This document shows positions 9,539-18,779 of a DNA stretch of 39,428 nt, piece after piece. The notes under the pieces are model-generated. The model was given only the letters and a program-made list of their open reading frames with translations. It had not been told where the DNA came from and did no database searches. Made by a program: the position numbers and the translations under genes. The stretch spans positions 1 through 39,428 of the forward strand of contig JACDQK010000268.1 of the NCBI GenBank assembly GCA_015657645.1, given 5' to 3'. The stretch is from Novosphingobium sp. (lineage in GTDB: Bacteria > Pseudomonadota > Alphaproteobacteria > Sphingomonadales > Sphingomonadaceae). Every line of letters begins with the position of its first letter. The first letter of the stretch is position 1.

Positions 9539-11524
9539 ATGGCCGATGACCTGTTTGAAAAGCTGCCCCAAAGCAGCGGCGATTCCTATGATGGCTCTGC
9601 GATCGAGGTGCTGGAGGGGCTTGAGCCCGTCCGGCGGCGCCCGGGCATGTATATCGGCGGCACGGACGAGCGCGCGCTGCACCACCTGGCGGCCGAAGTG
9701 CTCGACAATTCGATGGACGAAGCAGTCGCCGGCCATGCCAACCGGATCGAGGTGACACTCGAAGAAGGCAACCGCCTGACCATCACCGATAACGGTCGCG
9801 GTATCCCGGTTGACGAGCACCCCAAGTATCCCGGCAAGTCGGCGCTGGAAGTGATCCTGACCACGCTGCACTCGGGCGGCAAGTTCTCGGGCAAGGCCTA
9901 TGCCACCTCGGGCGGCCTGCACGGCGTCGGCGTCTCGGTGGTCAATGCGCTGTCCACCCTCACCCGGATCGAAGTGGCCCGGAACAAGGAGCTGTACGCG
10001 CAGGAATTCTCGCGCGGGCTGCCGACCGGGCCGCTCCAGCAACTTGGCGGCACGCCCAACCGGCGCGGCACCTCAGTGACTTTCGTGCCCGATACCGAGA
10101 TCTTCGGCGAGGATGCCAAGTTCAAGCCGGCCCGGCTGTTCAAGCTGGTCCGCTCCAAGGCCTATCTCTTCGCCGGGGTCGAAATCCGCTGGAAATGCGC
10201 GCCCTCGCTCGCCAGCGAGGAAGTGCCGGCCGAAGCCGTGTTCCAGTTCCCCGGCGGTCTGGCCGATCACCTCAAGGACCAGCTCGGCACCCGCGAATGC
10301 GTCACCAGCCAGTTCTTCTCAGGATCGCAGGATTTTCCGGGCGATGAGCAGGGCCGGGTCGAATGGGCCGTCGCCTGGCCACTGTGGAGCGACGGGGCCT
10401 ATTCCTGGTACTGCAACACCATCCCCACCCCCGATGGCGGCACCCATGAAGCCGGCCTGCGCGCCGCGCTGACCAAGGGCATCCGCGCCTTCGCCGATCT
10501 CGTCGGCCAGAAAAAGGCCAAGGACATCGCGCCCGAGGACGTGATCACTGGCAGCGAGATCATGCTCTCGGTCTTCATCCGCGACCCGCAGTTCCAGAGC
10601 CAGACCAAGGACCGGCTGACCAGCCCCGAAGCCGCGCGGATGGTCGAAAACGCCGTGCGCGATCACTTCGATCATTTCCTGACCGACAACATGGAACGCG
10701 GCAAGGCGCTGCTCGGCCATGTGCTGGAGCGGATGGATGAGCGCCTGCGCCGCAAGCAGGAGCGCGAGGTCAAGCGCAAGACCGCCACCAATGCCCGCAA
10801 GCTGCGCCTGCCCGGCAAGCTGACCGACTGCACCGGCGAAGGCGATGCCGAGACGGAACTGTTCATCGTCGAAGGTGACAGCGCCGGCGGCAGCGCCAAG
10901 CAGGCGCGCGACCGCAAGACCCAGGCGATCCTGCCGATCCGCGGCAAGATCCTCAACGTCGCCAGCGCGACGGCCGACAAGATCCGCGCTAACAGCGAAA
11001 TCGCCGATCTCGGCCTCGCCATGGGCTGCGGCTTCCGCAAGGACTGCAACCCCGACAACCTGCGTTACGACCGGATCATCATCATGACCGACGCTGACGT
11101 TGACGGCGCACACATCGCAACCCTGTTGATGACCTTCTTCTTCCAGGAAATGCCCGAAGTGGTCCGCCGCGGGCACCTCTATCTGGCTCAGCCCCCGCTC
11201 TACCGCCTGACCGCGGGCAAGGAGAGCGCCTATGCCCGCGACGACGCGCACCGGGCTGAGCTGGAGGCGACCAAGTTCAAGGGCAAGAAGGTCGACGTCG
11301 GCCGCTTCAAGGGCCTGGGTGAGATGAACCCCGGGCAGCTGCGCGAGACCACCATGGACCCGGCCAAGCGCAGCCTGATCCGCATCACCCTGCCGCCCGA
11401 GTATGAAGGCCGTGCAGCCGTGAAGGACCTGGTCGACCGTCTGATGGGCCGCGATCCGGCCCAACGCTTCATGTTCATCCAGAACCGCGCGGCGGATATC
11501 GATCCGGACTTGATCGACGCCTAA
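9539..11524 (+). CDS. parE: DNA topoisomerase IV subunit B
   Basis: 661 aa; YDGSAIEVLEGLEPVRRRPGMYIGGTDERALHHLAAEVLDNSMDEAVAGHA…EGDSAGGSAKQARDRKTQAILPIRGKILNV. Confidence 0.96.
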   Translation: MADDLFEKLPQSSGDSYDGSAIEVLEGLEPVRRRPGMYIGGTDERALHHLAAEVLDNSMDEAVAGHANRIEVTLEEGNRLTITDNGRGIPVDEHPKYPGKSALEVILTTLHSGGKFSGKAYATSGGLHGVGVSVVNALSTLTRIEVARNKELYAQEFSRGLPTGPLQQLGGTPNRRGTSVTFVPDTEIFGEDAKFKPARLFKLVRSKAYLFAGVEIRWKCAPSLASEEVPAEAVFQFPGGLADHLKDQLGTRECVTSQFFSGSQDFPGDEQGRVEWAVAWPLWSDGAYSWYCNTIPTPDGGTHEAGLRAALTKGIRAFADLVGQKKAKDIAPEDVITGSEIMLSVFIRDPQFQSQTKDRLTSPEAARMVENAVRDHFDHFLTDNMERGKALLGHVLERMDERLRRKQEREVKRKTATNARKLRLPGKLTDCTGEGDAETELFIVEGDSAGGSAKQARDRKTQAILPIRGKILNVASATADKIRANSEIADLGLAMGCGFRKDCNPDNLRYDRIIIMTDADVDGAHIATLLMTFFFQEMPEVVRRGHLYLAQPPLYRLTAGKESAYARDDAHRAELEATKFKGKKVDVGRFKGLGEMNPGQLRETTMDPAKRSLIRITLPPEYEGRAAVKDLVDRLMGRDPAQRFMFIQNRAADIDPDLIDA

Positions 11525-11609
11525 CGCATTGCATTCGCGCCAGTAATCGCAGCCATCGAGGCAAGCGGCGAACCGCTTGCCAAACTCAACTTGTTTGATA
11601 GACATCTAA

Positions 11610-11628
11610 CTCTACCGATTCGGTAGAG
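11610..11628. promoter_or_regulatory. 19-bp perfect palindrome CTCTACCGA-T-TCGGTAGAG, candidate repressor operator
   Basis: 9-bp arms with 1-bp centre, in the parE / DUF4349 gap 44 bp before the ATG; further pairs outward with one mismatch; no T-run follows. Confidence 0.6.
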
Positions 11629-11671
11629 CTAAAGCCCGCGTCAGTCGGGTCTATCCCTGGAGAGTGATGTC

Positions 11672-12514
11672 ATGCGTCATCGCCTTAACCCCACCATCGC
11701 CCTGCTCCCCCTTGCCCTGCTCGCCGCCTGTTCGCAGGAAAAGAGCGACGAGGCCGCCGCCAGCGCTGACATAGCATCGGCGCCCAGCGACGCTGCCTTG
11801 CCGGACGTATCCGCGGTCGCCCCAGGCGTCGCCTTCCGCTTTGCCTATGCCTTTACCCTGCCAGTCGAGAATGTGGCCGATGTCCAACAGCGCCACGCCG
11901 CCGCCTGCGGCCGGCTCGGGCTCGATCGCTGCCGGGTCACCGGAATGGACTATCGCCAACCATCCGAGGGCGAGGCCGAAGGGCACCTCGACCTGCTCCT
12001 CGCGCCGGAAGCAGCCCCCGCGTTCGGGCGCGAGGCGGTCGATCTGGTCAAGGCAGCCGAGGGCAAGGTGGCCGACGCCACGGTCAGCGGCGAGGATGCT
12101 GGCGGAGCCATCGACACCTCGCACCAGACCAGCCGTGCGCTCAAGGCCGAACAGGCGCGGATCGAGGCGCGCCTCGCCACCCGCAGCCTGACCCGCGAGA
12201 GCCGGACGGAACTCGAATCCCGCCTGACCGAACTGCGCCGCGAACTTGCCAGCCAGGGCGAAACCCGCCGACAGGCCGAAAAGTCGCTTGCGACCACACC
12301 GGTTCGGCTGACCTATGCCAGTGAAGGGCTGCTCGGTTCGGGCAATGCCTTTACCGGGGCGGCCAAGGCCTCGTGGGCCAGCCTGATGACCATGCTATCC
12401 TTCCTGCTGGTTATCGGCGGCGGCATCCTGCCCTGGGCCGCGTTGGGCTTGCTGGGCTGGTTCGCCTGGCGCGGTTTGCGCAAGTCTCGCCACGCATCCG
12501 AAGCCGTAAACTGA
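11672..12514 (+). CDS. DUF4349-like lipoprotein
   Basis: Lipobox LALLAACS; central coiled-coil LKAEQARIEARLATRSLTRESRTELESRLTELRRELASQGETRRQAEKSLATTPVRLTY; C-terminal TM segment. Confidence 0.75.
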   Translation: MRHRLNPTIALLPLALLAACSQEKSDEAAASADIASAPSDAALPDVSAVAPGVAFRFAYAFTLPVENVADVQQRHAAACGRLGLDRCRVTGMDYRQPSEGEAEGHLDLLLAPEAAPAFGREAVDLVKAAEGKVADATVSGEDAGGAIDTSHQTSRALKAEQARIEARLATRSLTRESRTELESRLTELRRELASQGETRRQAEKSLATTPVRLTYASEGLLGSGNAFTGAAKASWASLMTMLSFLLVIGGGILPWAALGLLGWFAWRGLRKSRHASEAVN

Positions 12515-12521
12515 GCCCCAC

Positions 12522-12566
12522 CGCAAACCCCCGCGACCAGCCTGTCCGTTGGCGCGGGGGTTTGCG
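12522..12566. terminator. Long stem-loop: 14-bp perfect arms CGCAAACCCCCGCG…CGCGGGGGTTTGCG
   Basis: 17-nt loop; starts 7 bp after the DUF4349 stop; no immediate U-tract, so intrinsic terminator activity is uncertain. Confidence 0.55.
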
Positions 12567-12641
12567 CCGACCTATACTTTTCGCGCTTGCGCCGCCCCGC
12601 GCCTCTGCCTATCGTTTAACCGAACGATTAACCGACCGGGG

Positions 12642-13499
12642 ATGACCATTTCCATGCAGCGCTTTGAAGGCACTTCCAACTACGTCGCCACCGATGACCT
12701 CAAGGTCGCGGTCAATGCCGCGGTGCTGCTGCGCCGTCCGCTGCTGGTGAAGGGTGAACCGGGCACCGGCAAGACCGTGCTGGCCCACGAAATCGCCAAG
12801 GCCGTCAACGCGCCGCTGATCGAGTGGAACATCAAGTCGACCACCAAGGCCCAGCAGGGCCTCTATGAGTACGACGCGGTCGCCCGTCTGCGCGACGGCC
12901 AGCTGGGTGACGAGCGGGTCCACGACATTTCGAACTACATCAAGAAGGGCAAGCTGTGGGAGGCCTTCACCTCGCCGCAGCTGCCCGTCCTGCTGATCGA
13001 CGAGATCGACAAGGCCGATATCGAGTTCCCGAACGACCTGCTCCAGGAACTCGACCGGATGAGCTTCGACGTTTACGAAACGAAGGAGCGGATCGCCGCG
13101 CAGGAGCGCCCGATCGTCGTGATCACCTCGAACAACGAGAAGGAACTGCCCGACGCCTTCCTGCGCCGCTGCTTCTTCCACTACATCAAGTTCCCCGATC
13201 GCGAGACGATGCAGGCGATCATCGACGTCCACTTCCCCGGCATCCAGAAGACCCTCGTCAGCAAGGCGATGGAAATCTTCTACGAGGTTCGTGAAGTGCC
13301 GGGCCTGAAGAAGAAGCCCTCGACCTCGGAACTGCTCGACTGGCTCAAGCTGCTGCTCAACGAGGACATGCCGCTCGACGTGCTGCAAAACCGCGATCCG
13401 GCCAAGGCGATCCCGCCGCTGCACGGTGCGCTGCTCAAGAACGAGCAGGACGTGATGCTGTTCGAACGCCTGGCCTTCATGGCGCGGCGCCAGAGCTGA
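12642..13499 (+). CDS. MoxR-family AAA+ ATPase
   Basis: Walker A KGEPGTGKT, Walker B LLIDEIDKAD, TSNNEKELPDAFLRRCFFHYIKFP; ATG at 12642. Confidence 0.93.
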   Translation: MTISMQRFEGTSNYVATDDLKVAVNAAVLLRRPLLVKGEPGTGKTVLAHEIAKAVNAPLIEWNIKSTTKAQQGLYEYDAVARLRDGQLGDERVHDISNYIKKGKLWEAFTSPQLPVLLIDEIDKADIEFPNDLLQELDRMSFDVYETKERIAAQERPIVVITSNNEKELPDAFLRRCFFHYIKFPDRETMQAIIDVHFPGIQKTLVSKAMEIFYEVREVPGLKKKPSTSELLDWLKLLLNEDMPLDVLQNRDPAKAIPPLHGALLKNEQDVMLFERLAFMARRQS

Positions 13500-13518
13500 T
13501 CCGGGACGGCACGGGCCC

Positions 13519-14700
13519 ATGTTCTTCAACTTCATCGACGAGCTGCGCAGCGCGGGCATCCAGGCGAGCTTCAAGGAGCACCTGGTGCTGCTCGAAGCGC
13601 TCGACAAGGATGTGATCGAGCAGACGCCCGAGCAGTTCTACTACCTCTCGCGCGCCATTTTCGTGAAGGACGAGGGCCTGCTCGACAAGTTCGACCAGGT
13701 CTTCAACAAGGTCTTCAAGGGCATTCTGACCGATTACGGCCAGAACCCGGTCGACATTCCCGAGGAATGGCTGAAGGCCGTCGCCGAGAAGTTCCTGACG
13801 CCCGAGGAGATGGAAGCGATCAAATCGCTCGGTTCCTGGGAAGAGATCATGGAGACGCTCAAAAAGCGGCTCGAGGAACAGCAGAAGCGCCACCAGGGCG
13901 GCAACAAGTGGGTCGGCACCGGCGGCACCTCGCCTTATGGCAATGCCGGCTACAACCCGGAAGGCGTGCGGATCGGCGGCGAAAGCAAGCACAAGCGCGC
14001 GCTGAAGGTCTGGGAAAAGCGCGAGTTCCAGAACCTCGACAACACGCGTGAGCTCGGCACCCGCAACATCAAGGTCGCGCTACGCCGCCTGCGCCGCTTT
14101 GCGCGTGAGGGCAATCCGGATGAGCTCGACCTTGAAGGCACGATCGAAGGCACGGCCAAGCAGGGCTGGCTCGACATCCGCATGCGGGCCGAGCGCAAGA
14201 ATGCAGTCAAGGTACTGCTGTTCCTCGATGTCGGCGGCTCAATGGATCCGTTCATCAAGCTGGTCGAGGAGCTGTTCAGCGCGGCCACGACCGAGTTCAA
14301 GAACCTGGAGTTCTTCTACTTCCACAACTGCCTCTACGAAGGCGTGTGGAAGGACAACAAGCGCCGCTGGAGCGAGCGGACCAACACCTGGGACATCCTC
14401 CACAAGTACGGCCACGACTACAAGGTGATCTTCGTCGGCGATGCGGCGATGAGCCCCTACGAGATCACCCATCCGGGCGGCTCGGTAGAACATTTCAACG
14501 AGGAAGCCGGCTCAGTCTGGCTGCAGCGGGTGGCGCATGTCTATCCGGCCACCGTCTGGATGAACCCGGTGCCGGAAAAGCAGTGGGGCTATTCGCAGAG
14601 CACCAAGGTGATCAAGGAGATGGTCGGCGGCAACATGTTCCCGCTGACGCTCGACGGCCTGGACGGGGCAATGCGCGAGCTGACGCGCAAGAAGCATTGA
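13519..14700 (+). CDS. VWA (CoxE-like) domain protein, MoxR partner
   Basis: 393 aa; FLDVGGSMDPFIKLVEELFSAATTEFKNLEFFYFHNCLYEGVW; directly downstream of moxR-like gene. Confidence 0.88.
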   Translation: MFFNFIDELRSAGIQASFKEHLVLLEALDKDVIEQTPEQFYYLSRAIFVKDEGLLDKFDQVFNKVFKGILTDYGQNPVDIPEEWLKAVAEKFLTPEEMEAIKSLGSWEEIMETLKKRLEEQQKRHQGGNKWVGTGGTSPYGNAGYNPEGVRIGGESKHKRALKVWEKREFQNLDNTRELGTRNIKVALRRLRRFAREGNPDELDLEGTIEGTAKQGWLDIRMRAERKNAVKVLLFLDVGGSMDPFIKLVEELFSAATTEFKNLEFFYFHNCLYEGVWKDNKRRWSERTNTWDILHKYGHDYKVIFVGDAAMSPYEITHPGGSVEHFNEEAGSVWLQRVAHVYPATVWMNPVPEKQWGYSQSTKVIKEMVGGNMFPLTLDGLDGAMRELTRKKH

Positions 14701-15383
14701 GCGAACTGCCGCACTCGTTGAGCGACGTCTATGCGCTGCATGGTGGCAGTTTCACGATTGACGATCCGCGGCCAGTGATCGCGGCGGCGCGCTATACCTA
14801 CTTCGTTCCCCCGCCAGCTGCCTTTGCCGCAGTCCAGCCCGGAGACTGGGTCAAGGCGATCTTTCGCGCGGTTCCGGCAGACCGGAAATTCGATGCCGAA
14901 CGGATGTGGGTCAAGGTCGTGGAAGTGCTGTCAGAAGGCTTTGCAGGCACGCTTGATACCCATCCGTCCGACATGCCGCAGCTCTCGCCGGGGGCCGCGC
15001 TATTCATACCGCGCGAATGGGCCATCGATATCGATTGGGCCGAGGGGCGCGTGCCGCCGGACTATCCGCCACGGCGCCAGTATTGGGATCGCTGTATGGT
15101 CGATGCCTGCGTGCTCGATGGTCGTAGCCGGGCTGACTATCTTTACCGGGAACCCGGCGACCTGCACCAGCCAGGCGACGAGCATCTGGACAGCGGTTGG
15201 CGAATTCGCGGGACGGAAGACGGCATTGCCGAGGATGAGCGATTGGGCCGCTCACCAAGCTACGTTGCGTTAGGGGCAGTGCTAAACCAGGACGACCGCT
15301 GGCTGCACCTCATCGACGAACCCGACAGCGAGCATTTCCGCTGGTGGGATGAAGAGGCGCGATTTGTCCGGCTTGATGCGTAA
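14697..15383 (+). CDS. DUF2185 (Imm33-like) domain protein with N-terminal DUF2314-like region
   Basis: In-frame TTG at 14697 overlaps the VWA stop (ATTGA); MSELPHSLSDVYALHGGSFTIDD… and C-terminal DSGWRIRGTEDG…ALGAVLNQDDRWLHLIDEP. Confidence 0.7.
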   Translation: MSELPHSLSDVYALHGGSFTIDDPRPVIAAARYTYFVPPPAAFAAVQPGDWVKAIFRAVPADRKFDAERMWVKVVEVLSEGFAGTLDTHPSDMPQLSPGAALFIPREWAIDIDWAEGRVPPDYPPRRQYWDRCMVDACVLDGRSRADYLYREPGDLHQPGDEHLDSGWRIRGTEDGIAEDERLGRSPSYVALGAVLNQDDRWLHLIDEPDSEHFRWWDEEARFVRLDA

Positions 15384-15580
15384 CGCAAGCCGGGGTTGCT
15401 TAGAGGATTGCAATGATCTGTGGGGCCTGAACTGGAGCAGGCCCATCGTGGCCACATAACCGAGCGCCTCCCAACCCTATTCCAAGGCCACGACACCGGC
15501 CTCCTCGCCGCCTGAGGTGTAACTGTGGAGCGCTGCGGGCGCGGCTGGTCCGCCCCGGTCCGGCCCGCTAGAAGCGCGGC

Positions 15581-16384
15581 ATGGATAGCCAGCTGCTCAT
15601 CATCTGCCTGCTGACGGCCGCGATCAACCTGATCGGCACGCTGGCCTATGCCGCGCGGATCGCCGGGGTGCGGACGCGGCGCATTGCGATGAGCTTTGCC
15701 CTGTTCAACATCCTGGTGCTGGTCAGCCGGACCTCCAATTCCTTCCTGGGTCCGTTCCTGGCCAAGCGGATCGAAGTGCGCATTGCCGATGGCGGCGGCG
15801 AGGCGCTGCTGTTCGATTTCCATCTCGTGCTGGCATCGGCCTCGCTGGCGGTGGTGATCGGGATCCTGCTGGTGCCGACCGGGCAGCGGCTCTTCGCCAG
15901 CGCGATCGGCTATTTTCAGGAGCACCGCTCAACCACGCGGATGCTGCTACGCACCGCGACCCCAGCGGGCCTGCACACCTTGCGCCGGGCGCTCACCCCG
16001 CCCAGCCCCAGCGTGCTCAAGGGACTGGTCAAGGAACGCGGTGTCGGCTGGGGTGTGCTGCTCGCCAATTGCCTGGCCCAGGCGCTGATCACGGTCGGTG
16101 TCGTTGCTTCACTCTACGCCGGCTACCTTAACCCCGAATTCCGCGTCACCGCCTCGCAGCTCTCGGCCGTGGTCAACGGCTTTGCAACGATCCTGCTGTT
16201 CGCGCTGATCGACCCGCAACTTTCCGTCATGACTGACGACGTAGTCGAAGGCCGGGTCAGCGAGGCGCTGTTCCGCCGCACGATCGTCTGGATCAGCCTC
16301 AGCCGCCTGGCTGGAACCCTCCTGGCGCAGGTGCTGTTTCTGCCGGCGGCCCAGGCTGTAGCCTGGGTCGCCAACTACGTCTGA
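15581..16384 (+). CDS. Amj-family (DUF2837) lipid II flippase homologue
   Basis: LIGTLAYAARIAGVRTRRIAMSFALFNILVLVSRTSNSFLGPFLAKRIE; polytopic membrane protein; matches my recollection of the Amj/YdaH family. Confidence 0.8.
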   Translation: MDSQLLIICLLTAAINLIGTLAYAARIAGVRTRRIAMSFALFNILVLVSRTSNSFLGPFLAKRIEVRIADGGGEALLFDFHLVLASASLAVVIGILLVPTGQRLFASAIGYFQEHRSTTRMLLRTATPAGLHTLRRALTPPSPSVLKGLVKERGVGWGVLLANCLAQALITVGVVASLYAGYLNPEFRVTASQLSAVVNGFATILLFALIDPQLSVMTDDVVEGRVSEALFRRTIVWISLSRLAGTLLAQVLFLPAAQAVAWVANYV

Positions 16385-16386
16385 GC

Positions 16387-17667
16387 TCAGCCTTTCTTGT
16401 CGAGCTCTTCGTTGAGCCGCAGGCTGGCGCGCCAGAAGAAGAAGGACGGGATCAGCCCCATCAGCGCAGCGCCATAGAGCACGTAGCGAACGCTGTCGGG
16501 CCCGGCCATCGGCTTGATGAAGTCAGACAGGATGCCGAAGAACAGCGGCCCCAGGCCCAGTCCGATCAGGTTCTGCGCAAACAGCAGCACCGCCGCTGCC
16601 ATGGCCCGCGCCCGCAGCGGCACCAGGCCCTGGGCGCAGGAATAGGTCGGCCCGAGGTAAAGCCCGTTCAGCACGGTCGGCAGCATGATCAGGATCAGCG
16701 CGACCCACCAGTTCTGCTGCCAATAGGCGGCAATGGCGAGCGGGATGGCGACAGTCATGCCGATCGCCGGCGCGGTCAGCACGTGGCGGCGGTTGGTCTT
16801 GCCATAGCGATCGGCGAACCAGCCCCCGGCAAAGGTGCCCAGCACCCCGGCAATCCCGCCGCCGATCCCGAACCAGAAGCCGACTTCACCCGGGGTCAGG
16901 TTATGGGTGCGCTGGAAGAAGATCGTGGTCCAGGTGGCCTTGCCGTAACCCAGGAAGGCGGCAGCCGAACCGGCGATCATCAGGTAGATGAAGGCGCGCG
17001 AACTGAGCACTTCGCGGATGGCTTCCTTGGTGGAGAGCGTCGAAGCCGCTGGGCGGTTCTCAATCAGCGTCGACATGCGCGGATCGCGCAGCACGAGCCA
17101 AACGACTACGGCCATCAGGATGCCCGGCAGACCAGCCACGAAGAAGGCGATCCGCCACCCATAGGCATCGGCGATCAGCCCGCCCATCACCATGCCCAGC
17201 AAGCCGCCAATCGGAATGCCCAGCGAGTAGAACGAGATTGCCGAAGCGCGCTTTTCCGGCGGGGCAAGATCGGCAATCAGCGAGTGTGCCGCCGGGGTGC
17301 ACCCAGCCTCACCCACCCCCACGCCGATCCGGGCGAGCAGCAGCTGGATGAAGTTCTGCGCCATCCCGGAAAGCGCGGTCATCCCTGACCAGATCACCAG
17401 CGAAATCGAGATCAGGCTGACCCGGTTGGTGCTGGGACGATCGGAATAGCGGGCAATCGGGATGCCGAGGAAAGTGTAGAACGCCGCAAAGGCGATCCCC
17501 GTCATCAGGCCGATCTGGGTGTCGGACAGGCCGAGATCGCGGCTGATCGGCTCGGCCAGGATGTTGACGATTTGCCGATCAAGGAAATTGAAGATGTAGA
17601 CGATCAGCAGGATCCAAAGCGTAACACGCAGCGAATTTGCGGGCTTGCCCGCAGCAGCTTCTGCCAT
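16387..17667 (-). CDS. MFS transporter (spinster-like subfamily)
   Basis: 426 aa; IVYIFNFLDRQIVNILAEPISRDLGLSDTQIGLMTGIAFAAFYTFLGIPIARYSDR; ~12 hydrophobic segments. Confidence 0.92.
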   Translation of the reverse strand: MAEAAAGKPANSLRVTLWILLIVYIFNFLDRQIVNILAEPISRDLGLSDTQIGLMTGIAFAAFYTFLGIPIARYSDRPSTNRVSLISISLVIWSGMTALSGMAQNFIQLLLARIGVGVGEAGCTPAAHSLIADLAPPEKRASAISFYSLGIPIGGLLGMVMGGLIADAYGWRIAFFVAGLPGILMAVVVWLVLRDPRMSTLIENRPAASTLSTKEAIREVLSSRAFIYLMIAGSAAAFLGYGKATWTTIFFQRTHNLTPGEVGFWFGIGGGIAGVLGTFAGGWFADRYGKTNRRHVLTAPAIGMTVAIPLAIAAYWQQNWWVALILIMLPTVLNGLYLGPTYSCAQGLVPLRARAMAAAVLLFAQNLIGLGLGPLFFGILSDFIKPMAGPDSVRYVLYGAALMGLIPSFFFWRASLRLNEELDKKG

Positions 17668-17765
17668 CGATCATCCTCTCACGGCCCCGACGCTTGTGCG
17701 CCGCGAATCCCATCCGCAGCGAAGGTGACGGGCAGGACCGGTCGGGTCAACCCCGACCTGAGGCC

Positions 17766-18779
17766 TTACGTCGCGTCGACAATCCGGAACAGGGTTTCGA
17801 TCTGCTGCTGCTCCAGCGCGCTCACCTCTGGACGCCAGACGTCGAAGATCAGCACCATGCGGTCATGGTCGCTGTCGTTCCAGGCCTCATGCTCGACCGA
17901 ATCGTCAAAGACCATCAGCTCTCCGACCTGCCATTCGCGGGTTTCCTCACCGACGCGGAACTGGCAGCCCGCCGGGACTACCAGCGGCAGATGGCAAATG
18001 AAGCGGGCGTTGATCATGCCGGTATGCGCCGGAATCCGGGAATGCGGGCGCAGCAGCGAGAACATCGGCGTCGGCGCGCGGTTCGGAATCCGGCACAGCG
18101 GGACTGGCCCATCCAGCGCGGCATAGGTCTGCGGCGTGCGGGCTATCCGCTCGGGCAGCGGCTCGCCCTTGTCGGTCAGCTCCCAGGTGCTCCAGTCGGC
18201 ATTGCCCAGCAGGCCGTGAACATCGCCCTGCGGCCGGCCTTCCTGCAGCTTGGCATAGGGGGTAAAGGCCTGCTGATCGGCCAGCAGGTCAAGCGCCTCG
18301 GCCAGGATCGTTTCAGTCTGCGCTTCGAGCGCCGCGCGCCAGGGATAGTCGGCCGGATCGGCAAATTGCACATAGGGCAGATCGGGATAGTAATAGGTCT
18401 GCGGCAATTGCGGGAACTGGCCGCCTTCGGTGCCGCGCTGGCGCTGGCTCAGCATGATCTCCAGCGATTTCTGGAACTGCGGATGGCGTTCGGCGCGGGT
18501 CAGCCCGGCCTGATCCAGCCCTTCGAGCAGAAGTTGGCGCTGGCGCTGCCCGATCCATTCAACCGCCGCTTCGGCCCGGGCGCGCTCGCCAAAGGACACG
18601 GCGCGGCCTTCGAAGGCAAGGTTGAGCACGCCGCGGAACCAGGCGCCGGCCGAACGCAGATCGCCCGCCAGCAACAAGTGCTCTGCCTTGGACAGCATGG
18701 CGGCGGAATCGGTCCGGTTGCGCTCAAGCCGGCGCTCGGTTTCGGAAAGGTCGAAGCGGGGTTCGGGCGTCATGATCAA
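17766..18779 (-). CDS. Aspartyl/asparaginyl beta-hydroxylase domain protein with helical N-terminus
   Basis: RPHSRIPAHTGMINARFICHLPLVVPAGCQFRVGEETREWQVGELMVFDDSVEHEAWNDSDHDRMVLIFDVWRPE: conserved HTG, R and HEAWN motifs. Confidence 0.92.
   Translation of the reverse strand: MIMTPEPRFDLSETERRLERNRTDSAAMLSKAEHLLLAGDLRSAGAWFRGVLNLAFEGRAVSFGERARAEAAVEWIGQRQRQLLLEGLDQAGLTRAERHPQFQKSLEIMLSQRQRGTEGGQFPQLPQTYYYPDLPYVQFADPADYPWRAALEAQTETILAEALDLLADQQAFTPYAKLQEGRPQGDVHGLLGNADWSTWELTDKGEPLPERIARTPQTYAALDGPVPLCRIPNRAPTPMFSLLRPHSRIPAHTGMINARFICHLPLVVPAGCQFRVGEETREWQVGELMVFDDSVEHEAWNDSDHDRMVLIFDVWRPEVSALEQQQIETLFRIVDAT

Noticed and set aside
10319-11605. 428-aa minus strand ORF
   Set aside because: Antisense to parE; no domain signature.
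15423-15445. GGGCCTG-AACTGGAG-CAGGCCC hairpin before the Amj gene
   Set aside because: Short arms in GC-rich DNA and no T-tail; could be chance.
17740-17758. GGTCGGG-TCAAC-CCCGACC hairpin after the beta-hydroxylase gene
   Set aside because: Probably an ordinary transcript-end hairpin; no T-tail and nothing further to support a special role.
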